Below, piece by piece: positions 39,974 to 52,047 of a stretch of DNA of 64,000 bases (the stretch's first letter is position 1; the number at the start of each line of letters is the position of its first letter). Source of the DNA: Micractinium sp. NFX-FRZ. Its lineage: Eukaryota; Chlorophyta; Trebouxiophyceae; Chlorellales; Chlorellaceae. The notes below the pieces were generated by a model. The model ran no database searches, was not told the DNA's origin, and saw nothing but the letters and a program-made list of their open reading frames with translations. Where the stretch lies: assembly GCA_029339195.1 (NCBI GenBank), contig JAPTJF010000010.1, forward strand, positions 271,420 to 335,419. The letters are read 5' to 3'. The translations under genes and the position numbers were made by a program.

Positions 39974-40340
39974 CGCACGGTGTGGCCTTCTGATTTGTGC
40001 GACCTGCGCAGGACCACAGGGGCGCAAGTCATGCCGCGCGGGCCTGCAAGCCGCGAGGGGCGAGCTGGCCACGCGATGTGCACCTCTGGACACTTGCTGC
40101 TCCAACCAGGCTCTTCTTACCTGTTGAGATCGCCACAGGGCAATCCAACGGCACGCGTGCAAGCTCGTGCACCTCTCGCAAGAACCCGCCCTTGAGCCCT
40201 CGCCCGCTGCAGCGCGCCCGCCGTGCCGCTCCCCTGTTTGGCACAACAGACATGTCTGTTCACACAAGGCAATAGCAGCACAGCAAGCTCAACACACTAA
40301 AACAGCACATTTTCAATGTCCGACCAACTAATTGCCCCCT

Positions 40341-43300
40341 CTACAGCTCAGCCTTGGCCCTGCCGGCGCCGGCCTCGGAGGAGCCTGCTGAGACGCCTGG
40401 CGGCGCCTCTCCCGCTGCGCTGCTGCCCGCCACCCTGCCCCTCTCGTCCTCCGCCAAGAAGGCCTCCATCACGCCCACCGCCTTCTCCTGGCTCTGCCAC
40501 AGGAAGCCGTGCCCTGCCCCTGGGAACTGCGCCAGCCAGGCGCCTGCGCCACACGGGGGCAGGGGAGGGAGGGCGAGGTGCAGCGTGTGGGGATGGAGGC
40601 ACTCCCCGCCCGCCAGGCAGTGGCTGGAGGCAAGGCAGCGTATTTTTAGGCTGGCTCTGCTGGACCCAATGCGCTGTGAAGGTCAACCCGACTTGCAAGA
40701 GGTGAGCTGGGCACCCGTGGAGGGGGAGGCGGGCGGGGCTCATTACCATGCTTCCCCCTGATTGAGTTGCTTGCCTGGGATCTGTGCGGCCAGCTTGAGC
40801 TGGGCACATGGCGGTATGATGATGTCCTCCTGCCCGCCCATCTGCAACCAGGAGTGGGCAGGGCGCCCATTGGGAAGAGGGGACAATTACCCCAATTTAC
40901 CCGTTTTTCGGCAGAGGCAGATGCAGATGCAGGCCCCGCCCCGCCCCGCCCCGCCCCACACCAGCAGTGCGCCCCGCCCCTGTGAGTGCACCAGCAGCAC
41001 AGGCACGTTGAGGCGGGGTAGGGCCCTCCACACGGACCAGTCCCACAGGCGGGAGAGCGTGCTGTGGATGCCTGCGCAGGCAGGCAGGCAGGCAGGCAGG
41101 CAAGCAGGGAGGGAGGGAGGGAGGGAGGTGGTCAAGGCCGACCAGACACACGTGCTGTGGGTGTGTCCTACGCCGGGTTCTGGGGTGGCAGGAGGGGACA
41201 TCTGGAGCGCTGCAGGGGGCGCCATGCATGGATCAAAAGCTGTGTGTGGCCCCTGCGCACCCCGACACCAGTGCAGTGGTAGGCATGCGCTGAGCTGCCG
41301 AGGCCGGGCAGGGCGGGGCAAAGGTTGAGCTAGGGGGCAGCCTGCCTGGTGCATGGCCGGCCTCTGGCCTGTGGTGTATACAACGTAGTCACCACCGACC
41401 GCCAGCTCCGCAGCAAAAAGGGCGAGGTGTGCTCTGCCAGTCAAAGGGTGGGAAAAGCATGCGCCAGGGTCCTCCTTGTACAGGAAAGGGGCGGCCCACC
41501 TTTTGCATAGCGCTCGTTGACCTCCGGCTTCAGCGCATCAGCCGGCATGCGGCGCTGCTGGTCAAGCCAGAAGCAAGCTGCACGCCTGCCTGCGGACGCA
41601 ACACGGGTGGGAGTGGCAGCGGCGGGAGGCAAGGTGGTTGGCTTCCCCGGGAGTGGTGCACCTTGCCACGTGGCGGTGTGCTTGTTGCGGAACAGCAGAT
41701 GTGTTGGTGCCTTGCCAGGCGCTTTGGAGCCCGCAACCGTGACCACCACTGCCCCAGCCCAGCTGCAACCTCCAGCCTCAGGCTCAGCGTTGGCAGCTGC
41801 AGCCACAAGGCGCTGCCGGCACCATGCGCTGCAACCGGCACAGGCCTGCCAGCCGTGCGCCGCAGCCCCACCGTACGCCGCTGAGCGCGCCTCACCCTCT
41901 TCTGTCCAGGTGGGGAAGTGCAGCAGGGCAAACTCTTCCAGCGTGTTGCTGGGCCTCAGCAGCTGCTTCATGGTGGAGAGGGAGCCCACAACCGCACGGC
42001 CGTCGGGGCTGGTGCCGCCCCAGCTGACGACCTGCAGGCGTGCGTGGCGTGCGTGGAGCAGGCATGAGCGGGGAGGCTACATCTTCGACCTCTGCTGGCG
42101 GGTGAATTATGAGGCGCTCCTGGGGACACATGCACAAGTCACGTGGGGAGATCCACCTTGAGGCATGAGTCACGTGGGGGCCTCGAGGTGAATCATATGC
42201 ATATGTTGCTGGTCAGAGAAACTGTGAACTCTGCCCACTGTGCAAGGCAGCATCACAGCATACCAAGTCATGCACGCAGCCCCTGCTGAGCACTGGCATG
42301 GGCAAGCAGGCCTGTGGGTGGCAGCAGAGCGGATGCAGCGCCACAAATGCAATGCTAGCTTGCTGGCGGTGCGCAACCACTGTCCTACGCCACTGCACAT
42401 TGCCAACCTTGGCCACACGCTCAGGGTGGTCGGTGGCGATTTTGAGGGCAGTGCACGCCCCCAGGCTCCAGCCTGCCAGGTGTGTGTGCGTGAGGTTGAC
42501 AGCCGACAGGAATGAGAGGGCGCCCTGCATACACAAGCAGCAGCATAGGGCGGGTGGGGATGGGTGCTGTCGCAACACACCGTCAGGGATTTCATGAGCA
42601 GCGGGCAGTCGGGACGGCAGGCAGGGCGGCTGGCTGGCAGGCAGGCAGCAGGGCAGGGGCGGGGCATTACGCTTCCTCACTGAAGCGCCGGGGCACTCGT
42701 GTCAATGACTTGCATCATCCCATCACTCACTCTCCATGCCCCATGCACCAGTATGGGGTGCCTCATCCCACCCCCTGCACCAGGCCTGGCCAAACGAAGC
42801 AGCGCGGGCACACCACCGAGAAGCCTTCCCAGATGAGAAGAAGAAGCAGAAGAAAGCTGCAGTTCGGGGGAGCAAGTTGAGGGAAGGCAGCAGGGAATGC
42901 AACGGCCCACCTGCTCCAAGTGGTCCAGAGTCAGCGGCCCCTCTGTGGGCTGCACCTCTTCCGTCAGCCCTTGGGCAATGTTGTCAAATATGACAACCGG
43001 CCTGTTCTGGGCCAGCCGGCGCAGCAGGCCGGGGCCCCAGGTGCTCATGGTGCACGCATACCCTGGGACCAGAACCTGCGCAGGTGGAGGGAGGTGGGGG
43101 GCCAGGGAGAGGGGCGGGCACGGGGAGCGGTCGGGGAGGCGTGCCGTGGTGGCAGCAATCCACCGTGAGAGCAGTCCCCTGCTGTGGACAATTCAAGTAG
43201 CTGCCCTCTCTACCTGCCCTCCTTTGAGCGACGCAGAGGGTGCAGACTTGCAGGGCCTTGCTGGCGCGCGATACGCGATGTGGGCCCACAGGCCCACATC

Positions 43301-43720
43301 AGACAGCATGCTGCTCACCAGTGGCGTGGCGTCGGGCGGCCCTCCCAGCTGGAAGCGCCGGTAAGCAAAGCGGTTGTTGCCTGCTGTCACATGCAGCAGC
43401 GGGCCCAGGAACGTGGTGTCTTCTGGCGTCGCTGGGTGCTCAAAGCCGGTGCAGTTGAGGATGGGTTGGGTGGCTGCCGCGGCGGAGGAGGCAGCGACGG
43501 CGGCTGCAGGGGCCAGGCGGGCGGGCGGATGGATGGTAGGGTGCTGGCAACGCAAACCGTGCCTCGACCCGCGTGCGTTCGGCATACAGGCGCTGCATTG
43601 CGATTGCCTAGCTCCAAAGCCTGTTCCAAAGGCGCCGGCGGCAGCGAGCCATGAACACATGCCTGCGAGCAACAGAAGGCCGGCCACCAGGCCGCGCTCA
43701 AGGCCTTGTCGCCTTGTCAT
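40341..43720 (-). CDS. Alpha/beta hydrolase, copy A of a tandem pair
   Basis: Eight exons: 43319-43720, 42911-43075, 42408-42524, 41896-42031, 41500-41589, 40992-41071, 40775-40841 and 40341-40543. They total 1260 nt (419 aa), phases consistent. The N-terminus has a membrane-anchor or signal helix (GLVAGLLLLAGMCSWLAAAG) followed by a luminal/secreted domain. RRPVVIFDN-type strands lead to the nucleophile elbow GWSLG (catalytic Ser), then GGQEDIIIPP (acid residue), then GAGHGFLWQ (catalytic His). Substrate cannot be inferred. Exons 2-5 have exactly the same lengths and phases as copy B (165, 117, 136, 90 nt). Copy A has one extra intron (40842-40991), and the next intron (40774) uses a GC donor. 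The C-terminal tail is Ala/Gly/Ser-rich and diverges from copy B. Confidence 0.85.
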
Positions 43721-44594
43721 TTCTTTATATGATTGCATGCTTGTAATATTAAAACCGTGCGTTGGGTTGGGCACGGTGCGGGGTTTGCTGTGCACATGCC
43801 ACAGTCATGGCGCAGCGTGCACAGCACAGCACGACGGCGCGCCAGTGCCTTCATCCAGGTGCTAGTTGAAGCTGTTTTTGCTCCTGCCCGCTGTCCTTCG
43901 TGACTGAGAAGGCAGTGCTTCAACTTTCTCCCTGGTAACGCTTGCGGCACCACAAGCCAACGTTGCAGACGTGGCACTCAACCACCGGGAGCATGGCCCC
44001 ACTCGTGTGCGTTGATCCTGGAGATGTTGGCCCAGCCTGCCATGCTATGCTTCCAGGCTCGATCTGCATCCGTAAACCAGCTGCAGCGTCCATGCCCCGA
44101 GACGTCCCTTGCCGCTCAGCGGTGTGACGCCGGCGGCTGGAATGCTGGGTCAGCTCTGAGGTCCCATTGCCGCAGCTGCGCAAGCAAATCACAGTGCCAG
44201 TACACATGATACGCTCTCCAATGGGGCAGCCATGAGCTATTTCTTTAGTGACCCTGCTGCAGGGGAGTAGGTCCCTGCCCCAGCCGTGCACACGGACGGA
44301 CAGCGGGGCGGGCGCCACTTGGCGGAGAGCATGTGCCATGTACACAGCAGCGCTGGTGTCCTCGTTACAAGCCTCTCCTGTCACAGATGCAATCACTAGT
44401 TATCTAGCGCTGCGGCAGAGTTGAGTGCGCGAGTGGTGTTCGGCGGGCAGTAGGCGCGACGCTGTCAGTCGCAGGCGTGCGAGGTTCCGGCGCTAAGAGA
44501 CCCAGGCGCCTCGCACCGCTGTCCGTGGGAGGCACACCTCAGCAGCGGCGGCACAGCATCGGCGGCAGCACCGCAGCGGGCGGCACGTAAACCC
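43721..44594. promoter_or_regulatory. Divergent intergenic region, hydrolase A / small Gln-rich gene
   Basis: About 870 bases upstream of both genes. No coding pattern or defined element was identified. Confidence 0.4.
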
Positions 44595-45136
44595 ATGAGC
44601 AGCGGCAGCGGGCCTGGCATGGAGCAAGGGCGCAGGCTGCTGGTGTGGCTGGAGTCCAACAAGAAGACGCTGGCGCTAGCCCTGGGCGCAGCATGGGTGG
44701 CCACTAGCGCTGTGGTGCTGCGTGCAACGACAGCCACGCCGCCGGCGCCGCAGCCAGAGCCCCAGCCCCAGCTGCAGCAGCAGCCGCAGCAGCTTGACCC
44801 GCCCGTGGCTCAGCAGTCGCAGCAGGTGCAGCAGCAGCAGACCGATGCGCTGGCGCAGCTTCTGGAGCGGCAGGAGCAGCAGGCGCGGCAGCAGATGCAG
44901 CGGGAGCTGCGGTGGCAGCAGGAGGAGCGGCAGGTGGGGCCCCACTGCACCTGTCGATGCATCGGCCGGAGGAGAGGGTGGAGTAAACCTGCATAGCCAG
45001 CACAGCCTGAATGCATGTGTGCCATTGATGCTGCAGTGGGAGGTCAGTTGACAACCACGCCTCTGACATGGGTGCTGTCTGATTGCAGGAGCGGGATGTG
45101 CGGCGAGACGAGGAGCTGAACGGCGGGAGGAACTAG
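44595..45136 (+). CDS. Small Gln-rich protein with one membrane helix and coiled coil
   Basis: I do not recognise the family. Two exons, 44595-44933 and 45089-45136, phase 0, 128 aa. Residues about 24-44 form a hydrophobic helix (LALALGAAWVATSAVVL). A Pro/Gln-rich linker follows, then a charged Gln-rich coiled coil (LLERQEQQARQQMQREL) ending in a short charged tail (ERDVRRDEELNGGRN). It looks like a single-pass anchored protein with a helical cytosolic or luminal arm. It sits between the two hydrolase paralogues on the opposite strand. A diverged copy of the last exon lies about 50 bases downstream (45189-45242) with an acceptor in the same phase, so an alternative C-terminus is possible. Confidence 0.6.
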
Positions 45137-45188
45137 GCGTCCCGCCACCCTTCACACGTGTTGGGTTTGTCAAGGGAGACGGCGGCAG

Positions 45189-45242
45189 GACCGGGAAGTG
45201 CGGCGCGACGAGCAGCTCAAGCTCGACGGCCGCTTGAAATAG
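45189..45242 (+). repeat. Diverged copy of the terminal exon, possible alternative last exon
   Basis: Preceded by a GCAG acceptor and open in phase 0, reading DREVRRDEQLKLDGRLK then stop, against ERDVRRDEELNGGRN in the upstream exon. Splicing exon 1 to it would give a 130-aa protein. Confidence 0.6.
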
Positions 45243-45747
45243 AGTAGAGCGAGCAGTAGCTCTGTTGCTTTGCTTTTGTTTCAGTCCACAAAGGCGGCTG
45301 GCGGGCTGCCGCCGGCGGCGACATTGGCGGCCACCTGCTTTGTCTCTTTCAACTCATATGTGGTTGCCTCATTCCTGAGGTCACCTGCCTGCCATGTGAT
45401 GCGGCACTGTGACCTCAACATCTGCGGCTTTCGCAAGACGGCTGCCGCAGGGCGCAGTGTCGGCCGTGCTGCGTCGATGGTGCAGCGGCAGCCTGGGTAG
45501 AGCAGTGGGGGAGCTTCTTATTCGATGCCCAGCAGGAGAGGTACTGGTGGTGATGCTACTGGTCGTGCTGGCCGCCAACCAGGCGACAGAGTAGGTTGAT
45601 TTCAGCGGCACTCCGCTGCTGCGGCGGCTGGATGGCGGCGGGCTGCTGCTGGGCCTGCTTGGGACGGGGTCCACCCCACAGGTGGGGACCTGTCTGGTTG
45701 CGTGTGTGGAGCGGGAGGGCGGGGCGTTAGGCCGGGTGCGGAATGTT

Positions 45748-45835
45748 GGGCAGGGAGCGAGCAAAGTAGAGGGAGCTAAGCAGGGCAGGGAGCAAGCAAA
45801 GTAGAGGGCGCTAAGCAGGGCAGGGAGCCGAGCAG
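45748..45835. repeat. 35-bp tandem repeat, 2.5 copies
   Basis: The unit beginning GGGCAGGGAGC.AGCAAAG occurs at 45748, 45783 and, partially, 45818. Confidence 0.85.
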
Positions 45836-46181
45836 AGCCGCAAGGGAGGGCAGGGAGACAGGTGGGAGTGCATGGGGAGGGCGGGGGGCATGGCTGGCCC
45901 TGGTCTGCTTGCACTCGGCGCACTGGGCAGGTGGCGTGGTGTGCTTGGGCCCCCATGGGTGGGAGCAGGTTGCATGGGCAACCCCGGCTGTGTGCTTCTG
46001 TCTCATTCTCGGCTGCCCTGTTGATTTCTGTTTTTGCATTCTGGCCGCTGCCACACCTGCAGTACTCCACCAATTGTGCAGTCGTCTTGGTTGCCCCCGT
46101 CAACTTTCGACCTCAGACCCGTCTGCCACCGCCTGCCTCAGTTTAAATTTCGTGCTCAACAGCATGAAACCGGTGCAACCC

Positions 46182-49047
46182 CTACAGCTCCAGGTGTGCA
46201 TCTGCCAGGCCGTCTGCCACACTGCTGCCGCCCTCTGCCGCCGCTGCCCTCTGGCCAACCATGGTGTGCTCCGAACCCGTGGGCGCGCCTGCGCCATCCT
46301 CACCCAAGAAAGCCTCCACTACTGCCAATGCCTTGTCCATTTGCTGCCAGAGGAAGCCGTGGCCGGCCCGTGGGAACTGAGCCAGCCAGGCGCCTGCAGC
46401 GCCGAGCAGCACGGGGGGTGGGGAGCAGGGTGGGGGGGTGGGGGGACAGGGGGTCACAGCATTGCTTGCAAGGTCTGGCGGTGGAGGGCAGTGGAGTAGA
46501 GTGAGCGCAGGGAGGCAGCGTGGTCGCACGTGCAGTTGAGAGACAGGGCACTGTGCAGCCCGACTTGGTCACATGGCTGGCTGTGGGTTGCGGTGCAGCC
46601 AGGCACTGTCACATGGCTGGCTGTGGGTTGAGGTGCAGCCGTCCCTGGAGCAGCTGCCTCTCCATGAGAAGCTGAGCCACCCACCCACCCACCCAGCGTT
46701 ACCCACCTGGGATGCGGGCGGCCAGCTTGGTCTGTGCGTGTGGCGGGATGACAATGTCCTCCTGACCGCCCATCAGCAGCACAGGCACGGTGCAGTGCTT
46801 CAGGGCCTGCCAGCTGCCCCAGTTCCACGGCTTGAGCGCCAGGACCACCCCTGCAGGAGAACAAGTAACACACATGTGGGGCAAGGTGGGAGAAAGCAGC
46901 ACCCCTGCAGCAGATCATCGAGCATGACCGCCCCTGCAGGAGAACAAGTAACACACGTGTGGGGCAAGGTGTGAGAAAGCAGCACCCCTGCAGCAGATCA
47001 CCGATCGTGTGCCTGTTTTGGGTGCATGCCCTGCACCACACCCAAGCGCTAACCTTTGGAGTATCTCAGGTTCACCTCCGGCTTGGCCTCATCGAGTGGC
47101 ATGCGCCGCTTGTCGGCGATCCAGAAGCAAGCACCCCTCATGCCTGCTTGGCAGCCAGGGAGGGCAAGCACGCCGATGCTCAGACGAATGTTGGGGGGGA
47201 TCGCCGGCGCAAGGGGCAGAGTGGCAGGCACACCGACGGCACGGTATGCTTGTGGGTGCGCAGCCGACAGCAGGCGCCAGGCAGTTGCTGGCTGCGCTCG
47301 CCAGCTGCCTGGCCCGCCTGCCTACAGGCCTACCAGTGAACGCCCACCCGCCTGCCTGCCACTCACCCGCCCACCCACCACCAGCCCTCCCCCCAGCCCC
47401 CCTGGCCTCCCCACCACCACCACACGGCACGCACACCACAAACAAACACAGAGGCGAGCGTGCCCCCTCACCTTCCTCGGTGCTCAGGTCCCAGTTCTGG
47501 ACCGCATAATCCTCATCCCTGTTCTCCGGCCTGAACAAATCCCTCATCGTGCCCAGGCTGCCGGTGACGGCGCGGCCGTCGGGGCTGGTGCCGCCCCACG
47601 AAATGACCTGCAAGTGGCCGGAGCAGCAGGGCAGGAGGGATGGTTGGGGCTGTCCCGGTGTTCATCTGCTAGCCATGGCATGGCTGAGTGATGCGACCAG
47701 GCTGGGAGGGGCGGCGGCGCTGCCTGCGCGTGGCTGCCGTGGCCACAGCGCACAGCACGGCGTCCCGTGCCACCCATCGTCGGCACCGCCCTTCCAGTCA
47801 ACCAGCTACTGCATCAGTCAAGTACCTTAGCACTGACCCTTCAAACCACCATCTCACTGTGCACCTTCCAGCCATTCAATCGGCCCCACCAGTTGCTTAA
47901 GGTACCTTGCTGACGCGGTGTGGGTGGTGTGCCGCCAGCTTGAGGGCGGCGCACGCGCCCAGGCTCCACCCGGCGACGTGCGGGCGCGAGATGTTGAGGG
48001 CCGACAGGAAGCCCATAAACCCCTGCAGGCGCAGTTGTAAGCAAGGCACCGAGACATGACAAGATGTTCAAACAGGTTCTAGAATAGGGGCAGGGGGTGC
48101 CTGTGCTGGGCAGGGGAGCGGCTGCAAGCGCACTTGGGTGACAAAGTGGGCGGGCGAGAGGCGCCACATGCTGGTGTGCTTTACCGCATTTTTTGTTAAA
48201 CGCACAACCATGCAAGGCCCACCTGCTCCAGCGCCTCGGGTGTCAGCGCCCCCTCTGTGGGCTGCACCTCTTCCGACAGCCCTTGCGCAATGTTGTCAAA
48301 TATGACGACCGGCCGGCGCTGCGCCAGGCGGTGCAGCAGAGTGGTGCCCCAACTGCTCATGGTGCCTCCGTGCCCCATGACCAGCACCTGCGGTCGGTTG
48401 ATGGGAAACAATTTACGGTCAGCAAGGGGTGGTCAGGTATCAGCATGGTGTGGGCGGCATGCCAGCGAGGCGGGAGTAGGGTCGGCTCGACCCTGATTCT
48501 GATCTGGGGTGAGAATGTCAGACTTGCTTGCATGCGTGCAGGTGTGCTGGCCAACAGTTGCAAAACACGTTTGGCGCAAGGCCGGCAGAGAGGCTGAGAG
48601 GCAGGCAGGCAGGTGCAGAGTGCGTGGGCAGGGATGGCAGGGCATGACGTGCGTGCCGCCGCAGCTGCGCCTACCAGCGGCGTGGCGTCAGGCAGCCCTC
48701 CCAGCTGGAAGCGCCGGTAGGCAAAGCGGTTGTTGCCTGCCGTCACATGCAGCAGCGGGCCCAGGAACTCGGCATCTGGCGCGTCCCAGGCAGAGGGCTC
48801 AAAGCCCGTGCAGTTGAGGGATGGGTGGCTGGCTGCCGGGGTGGCCGCAGTGGCGGCCGCTGCAGAGGGGCCAGACGGGCAGGCGGTAGCGGCCAGGTTG
48901 GTTGAGGGAACAAGCCGCGCCAAAGCTGGGGCGTGTTTGAATGAACGTGACCGAAAGTGCTCTCATTCCCGACGGCAGCAGAGCCGCACCTGCGAGCAAG
49001 AGAAGGCCGGCAACCGGGCCTAGCACAAGGCGCTGGCGGCGTGACAT
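46182..49047 (-). CDS. Alpha/beta hydrolase, copy B of a tandem pair (5' frame problem)
   Basis: Paralogue of copy A. Exons: 48675-49047 (see below), 48223-48387, 47906-48022, 47472-47607, 47054-47143, 46707-46850 and 46182-46393. The same catalytic features are present: GWSLG nucleophile, GGQEDIVIPP acid, RAGHGFLWQ His. The core VIFDNIAQGLSEEVQPTEG is nearly identical to copy A. Exon 46707-46850 is continuous where copy A is split by an intron. From ATG 49047 (MSRRQRLVLGPVAGLLLLAG, matching the copy A anchor) the frame does not run into the conserved LNCTGFEPSAWD...FAYRRFQLGG. Exon 1 length is 373 nt, one base out of phase. Either a small unseen intron, a 1-base sequence error or a real frameshift lies between about 48900 and 48960. 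So it is functional or recently damaged; I favour an error or small intron because the rest is intact. Confidence 0.75.
46569..46648. repeat. 40-bp tandem duplication in hydrolase B intron
   Basis: TCACATGGCTGGCTGTGGGT begins two consecutive units at 46569 and 46609, with few differences between them. Confidence 0.85.
46848..47013 (-). repeat. 83-bp tandem duplication covering the acceptor of a hydrolase B exon
   Basis: Copies at 46848-46930 and 46931-47013 differ at a handful of positions. Copy 1 contains the functional acceptor CTCCTGCAG|GGG of exon 46707-46850. Copy 2 lies further upstream in transcript sense and carries a second acceptor-like site. Confidence 0.85.
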
Positions 49048-50191
49048 CCCGATCAAGGTTGTGGATTAAGGAGTGACGAGAAACTGGGTTTGCAACGGCG
49101 GCGCCCGCACTGGGCCACTGCAAATTGCAATTGCTGCCCCGCCGCCGCAGCGTGCTCGACAGGCGCCCGCGTACCGCTGCTTGAGGGCCCGCAACCAACA
49201 TTGCGAGACACGCTAGTCATACCTAACATCGTGGAGACACAAAGTTTCCAAGAGGGATTGTGATACACAAGAGAGTTGCCGCTCTCAGACACACATCCAC
49301 CCATCTCCACTGGCGGGCCCCGGCGGCAGGGTGGCGGCAGCGGCGGCAAGGGCTGTGCACCTGGCACTCGAGAAAGGCCCTCGAATGCTTGCAGCCAAGA
49401 GTCCTCATTTTTGCGCCTGGCACCAGCAGTCAAAATGCGTGTGCCTGCAGGCCAGGTATCGCTCCGAGTCAAGCTGCTGCACGCAGAGGGGAGCAAGCCG
49501 CTTACGCAGAGCAAGGGGGAGGGGAACGCTGTCGAGCATGCGGTGGGGGTGGCTGCCGGTGACCACGTGCTGGGCATTCCCTCCGCCACAGCTGCTTCAT
49601 GATAGATGATCCATGACGTATGCAGGGGATGCAGAGGCGCCCGCTGCGGCCTTCTCCCTGACCAGCGTCCCCCGCAGGCACAGCACTCATCGATCAGCTC
49701 ATTGTTGCGGGCACTGCCCTGGCTTTGCACGGATGCAGGGCGGCAGCGACCAAGACTGACACTGGCGGTGTGAGCTCCGGATGCCCCAGAGATGATCACC
49801 CAGGCATTTGTTATTAATACTGTTCACCCTCAGTCACTCAGTAAGCCTTGCATCACCAAGCCCTCGGGACTGCTGGTGGTACTGCTGCTGATGGGCAGAT
49901 TATGTGTGGTTTGCAAGCTTTCCCCCAGCCTGTAGTGAATGCCATACCCCTGTAGTGACATGGAACCCTTGACGGGCACGCGCACGGATCAACGGAGGCG
50001 AGACAGCCGCTCGCCCGGAGCATCGCCACGCCTTTGCCGCTGCAACCGCTGCTACAATAAGCCAAAGTACCCGTGAAGTGTTTTTCAGCCCGTGGCAGGC
50101 CCACCTCGGCGCGAGCGGTGGAGTCCTGCAAGCCGCCGAGCAGTCCACGCCCTCTGCTGGTGGCGGTGGCCTGGCGGCAGGCAGGGGACTG
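49048..50191. other. Intergenic / 5' region of the GARP-like gene
   Basis: Upstream of hydrolase B (-) and of the Gln-rich gene (+). Open frames on both strands look compositional. The frame of the next gene stays open upstream of 50192 after a TTTTTCAG acceptor-like site near 50087, so part of this region may be a 5' intron. Confidence 0.35.
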
Positions 50192-51962
50192 ATGGGCGGC
50201 GGTAACACGACTTTGCCACCCTGGCAGGGCGCACGAGCAGCAGCAGCAACAGCGGCGGCGGCGGGCCCTGCGCCCGGCGGTCCCGCTGCACCTGGACACC
50301 CACTGCAAGCACGCTCCACACCCGTCAGCTTTCAGCCCCACGCGCCGTCCGACGTATCGCATGCTGCAGCGCTGGAGGCGGCAGCATTGCCAGGCATGCA
50401 GCAGCAGCAGCAGCCGCCGCCGCAGCAGCAGGAGCAGGAGCAGGAGCAGCGGGAGCAGCAGCAGCAGCAAGCGGCCGTTTGGACGGCCCCCACTAAGTGG
50501 GAGGGCAGGCAAGTGGGGCGGGCCGTCCGCCTGCACACAAACACGCCTCCCGCCAGACAGCAAGCCCCCCATGCCCCCTGCGTCAGCAGGCTCCACATAA
50601 CAGCACACAGCGATGCTGCATGCCCCCACTGCCGCTGGGCAGCACCCATGTGTGACACCGGGCTCCTCTCCCCGCCTGCCACTGCCGCTCATGCTGGGGC
50701 CCTCACACACCAACCGCTGCTGCCCCCTGCTGTGCTGTGCTGTGCTGTGCTATGGTGCTCCCTTGTGTTGCAGGCTGGAGCAGGCGTATGAGGAGGCTGT
50801 GGTGCTGCTGGGCGGGCCCCAGGCAGCGCGCCCCAAGCAGCTGTCCTCCCTGCTGCAAAAGGACTTCCCTGAAATGACGTACCAGCAAGTCAGGTGCACC
50901 CCTCAACAGATGTATAAATACGAATCAGCACACCACTCTTTCAAAGCCACTTGTTTCAAATGCTTGCCATTTTGGCAAGCAAGAACAGGTGCCTGCCTTG
51001 GTTGCATGCAGTGCTGCATGCCGGGACGGCAGGCGCCGCGCCCGCCTCTCAGAGCCCGCCTCTCAGGCTGCCCAGCTCCGGCTGCGCGCGTGCCCCACCG
51101 TGCCCCGCGCGCTGCGGCTCTGCTCACAGTCCTCCGCTCCATATCAGGGCAGCCTGCCCTCCCCGGCCCCGCCCCGCCCTTCACGGCAGTGCCAGAACCT
51201 CACTCCAGCCGTTGCCCTGTGCGGGGGTGGTCACCTCTCATCTTTGGCGAGCGCCTTGCCAGGCTCCACCTCACCTAGTCGTGCCCCATCCAACCACACC
51301 ATACCCACAGGAGCCCCTCTCGCCTCCCCACTCATAGGTGGCACCTGCACAAGCAGCGGCAGACGCAGAAGAACCAGCAGGCACAGCAGCAGCAGCAGCA
51401 ACGGGAGCAGCAGCCGGAGCAACAGCAACAGCGGCTTCCGAAGTCGGCTTCGTTAATCCTGAGTCAGCAGCGGCAGCAGGCACAGCAGCAGCTGGAGCAG
51501 CAGCCGGAGCAACAGCAACAGCAGCAGCTGAGGCAGCGGCCACCAAGGGTTCGGCCCCAGCTCAAGCCGCCGCAGACACAGCAGAGGGCGGGCAGCCCTC
51601 CGCTTGGCGCTACAGGCACGCAGCAGATGTCGCAGCAGCCCGCTGGTGCTGGCACGCTGCCAGAGCTGCACCCCAGCAGCTGTGCCGCTGCACCCAGTGC
51701 AAGTGTGGCTTCGGGCAACTCGACCACACAGCCGCAGCGGGTGGGGGAGCCCCCCGGACAGCAGGCAGCACTGCAGCCTCCCCAGCAGGCACAGCGGCAG
51801 CCGCACTGGGCGGGGGAGCCGCTCCAGCTCAGCTTGCAATTGGGAGGCGGCTCGCAGCCACTCCTCGTTGACCTGCCAGAGCAACCTCTGGACCAGCAGC
51901 AGCAGCAGCAGCAGCAGTGGTACTCCCAACAGCAGCAGCAGCAGCAGCAGCAGTGGTACCCC

Positions 51963-52005
<43 letters not shown>

Positions 52006-52012
52006 GGTACCC

Positions 52013-52047
<35 letters not shown>

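Larger units (their letters stand above)
45137..46181. other. Convergent intergenic region with tandem repeats
   Basis: Lies between the small Gln-rich gene and hydrolase B. Apart from the exon copy and the 35-bp repeat noted separately, no gene was seen. Confidence 0.4.
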
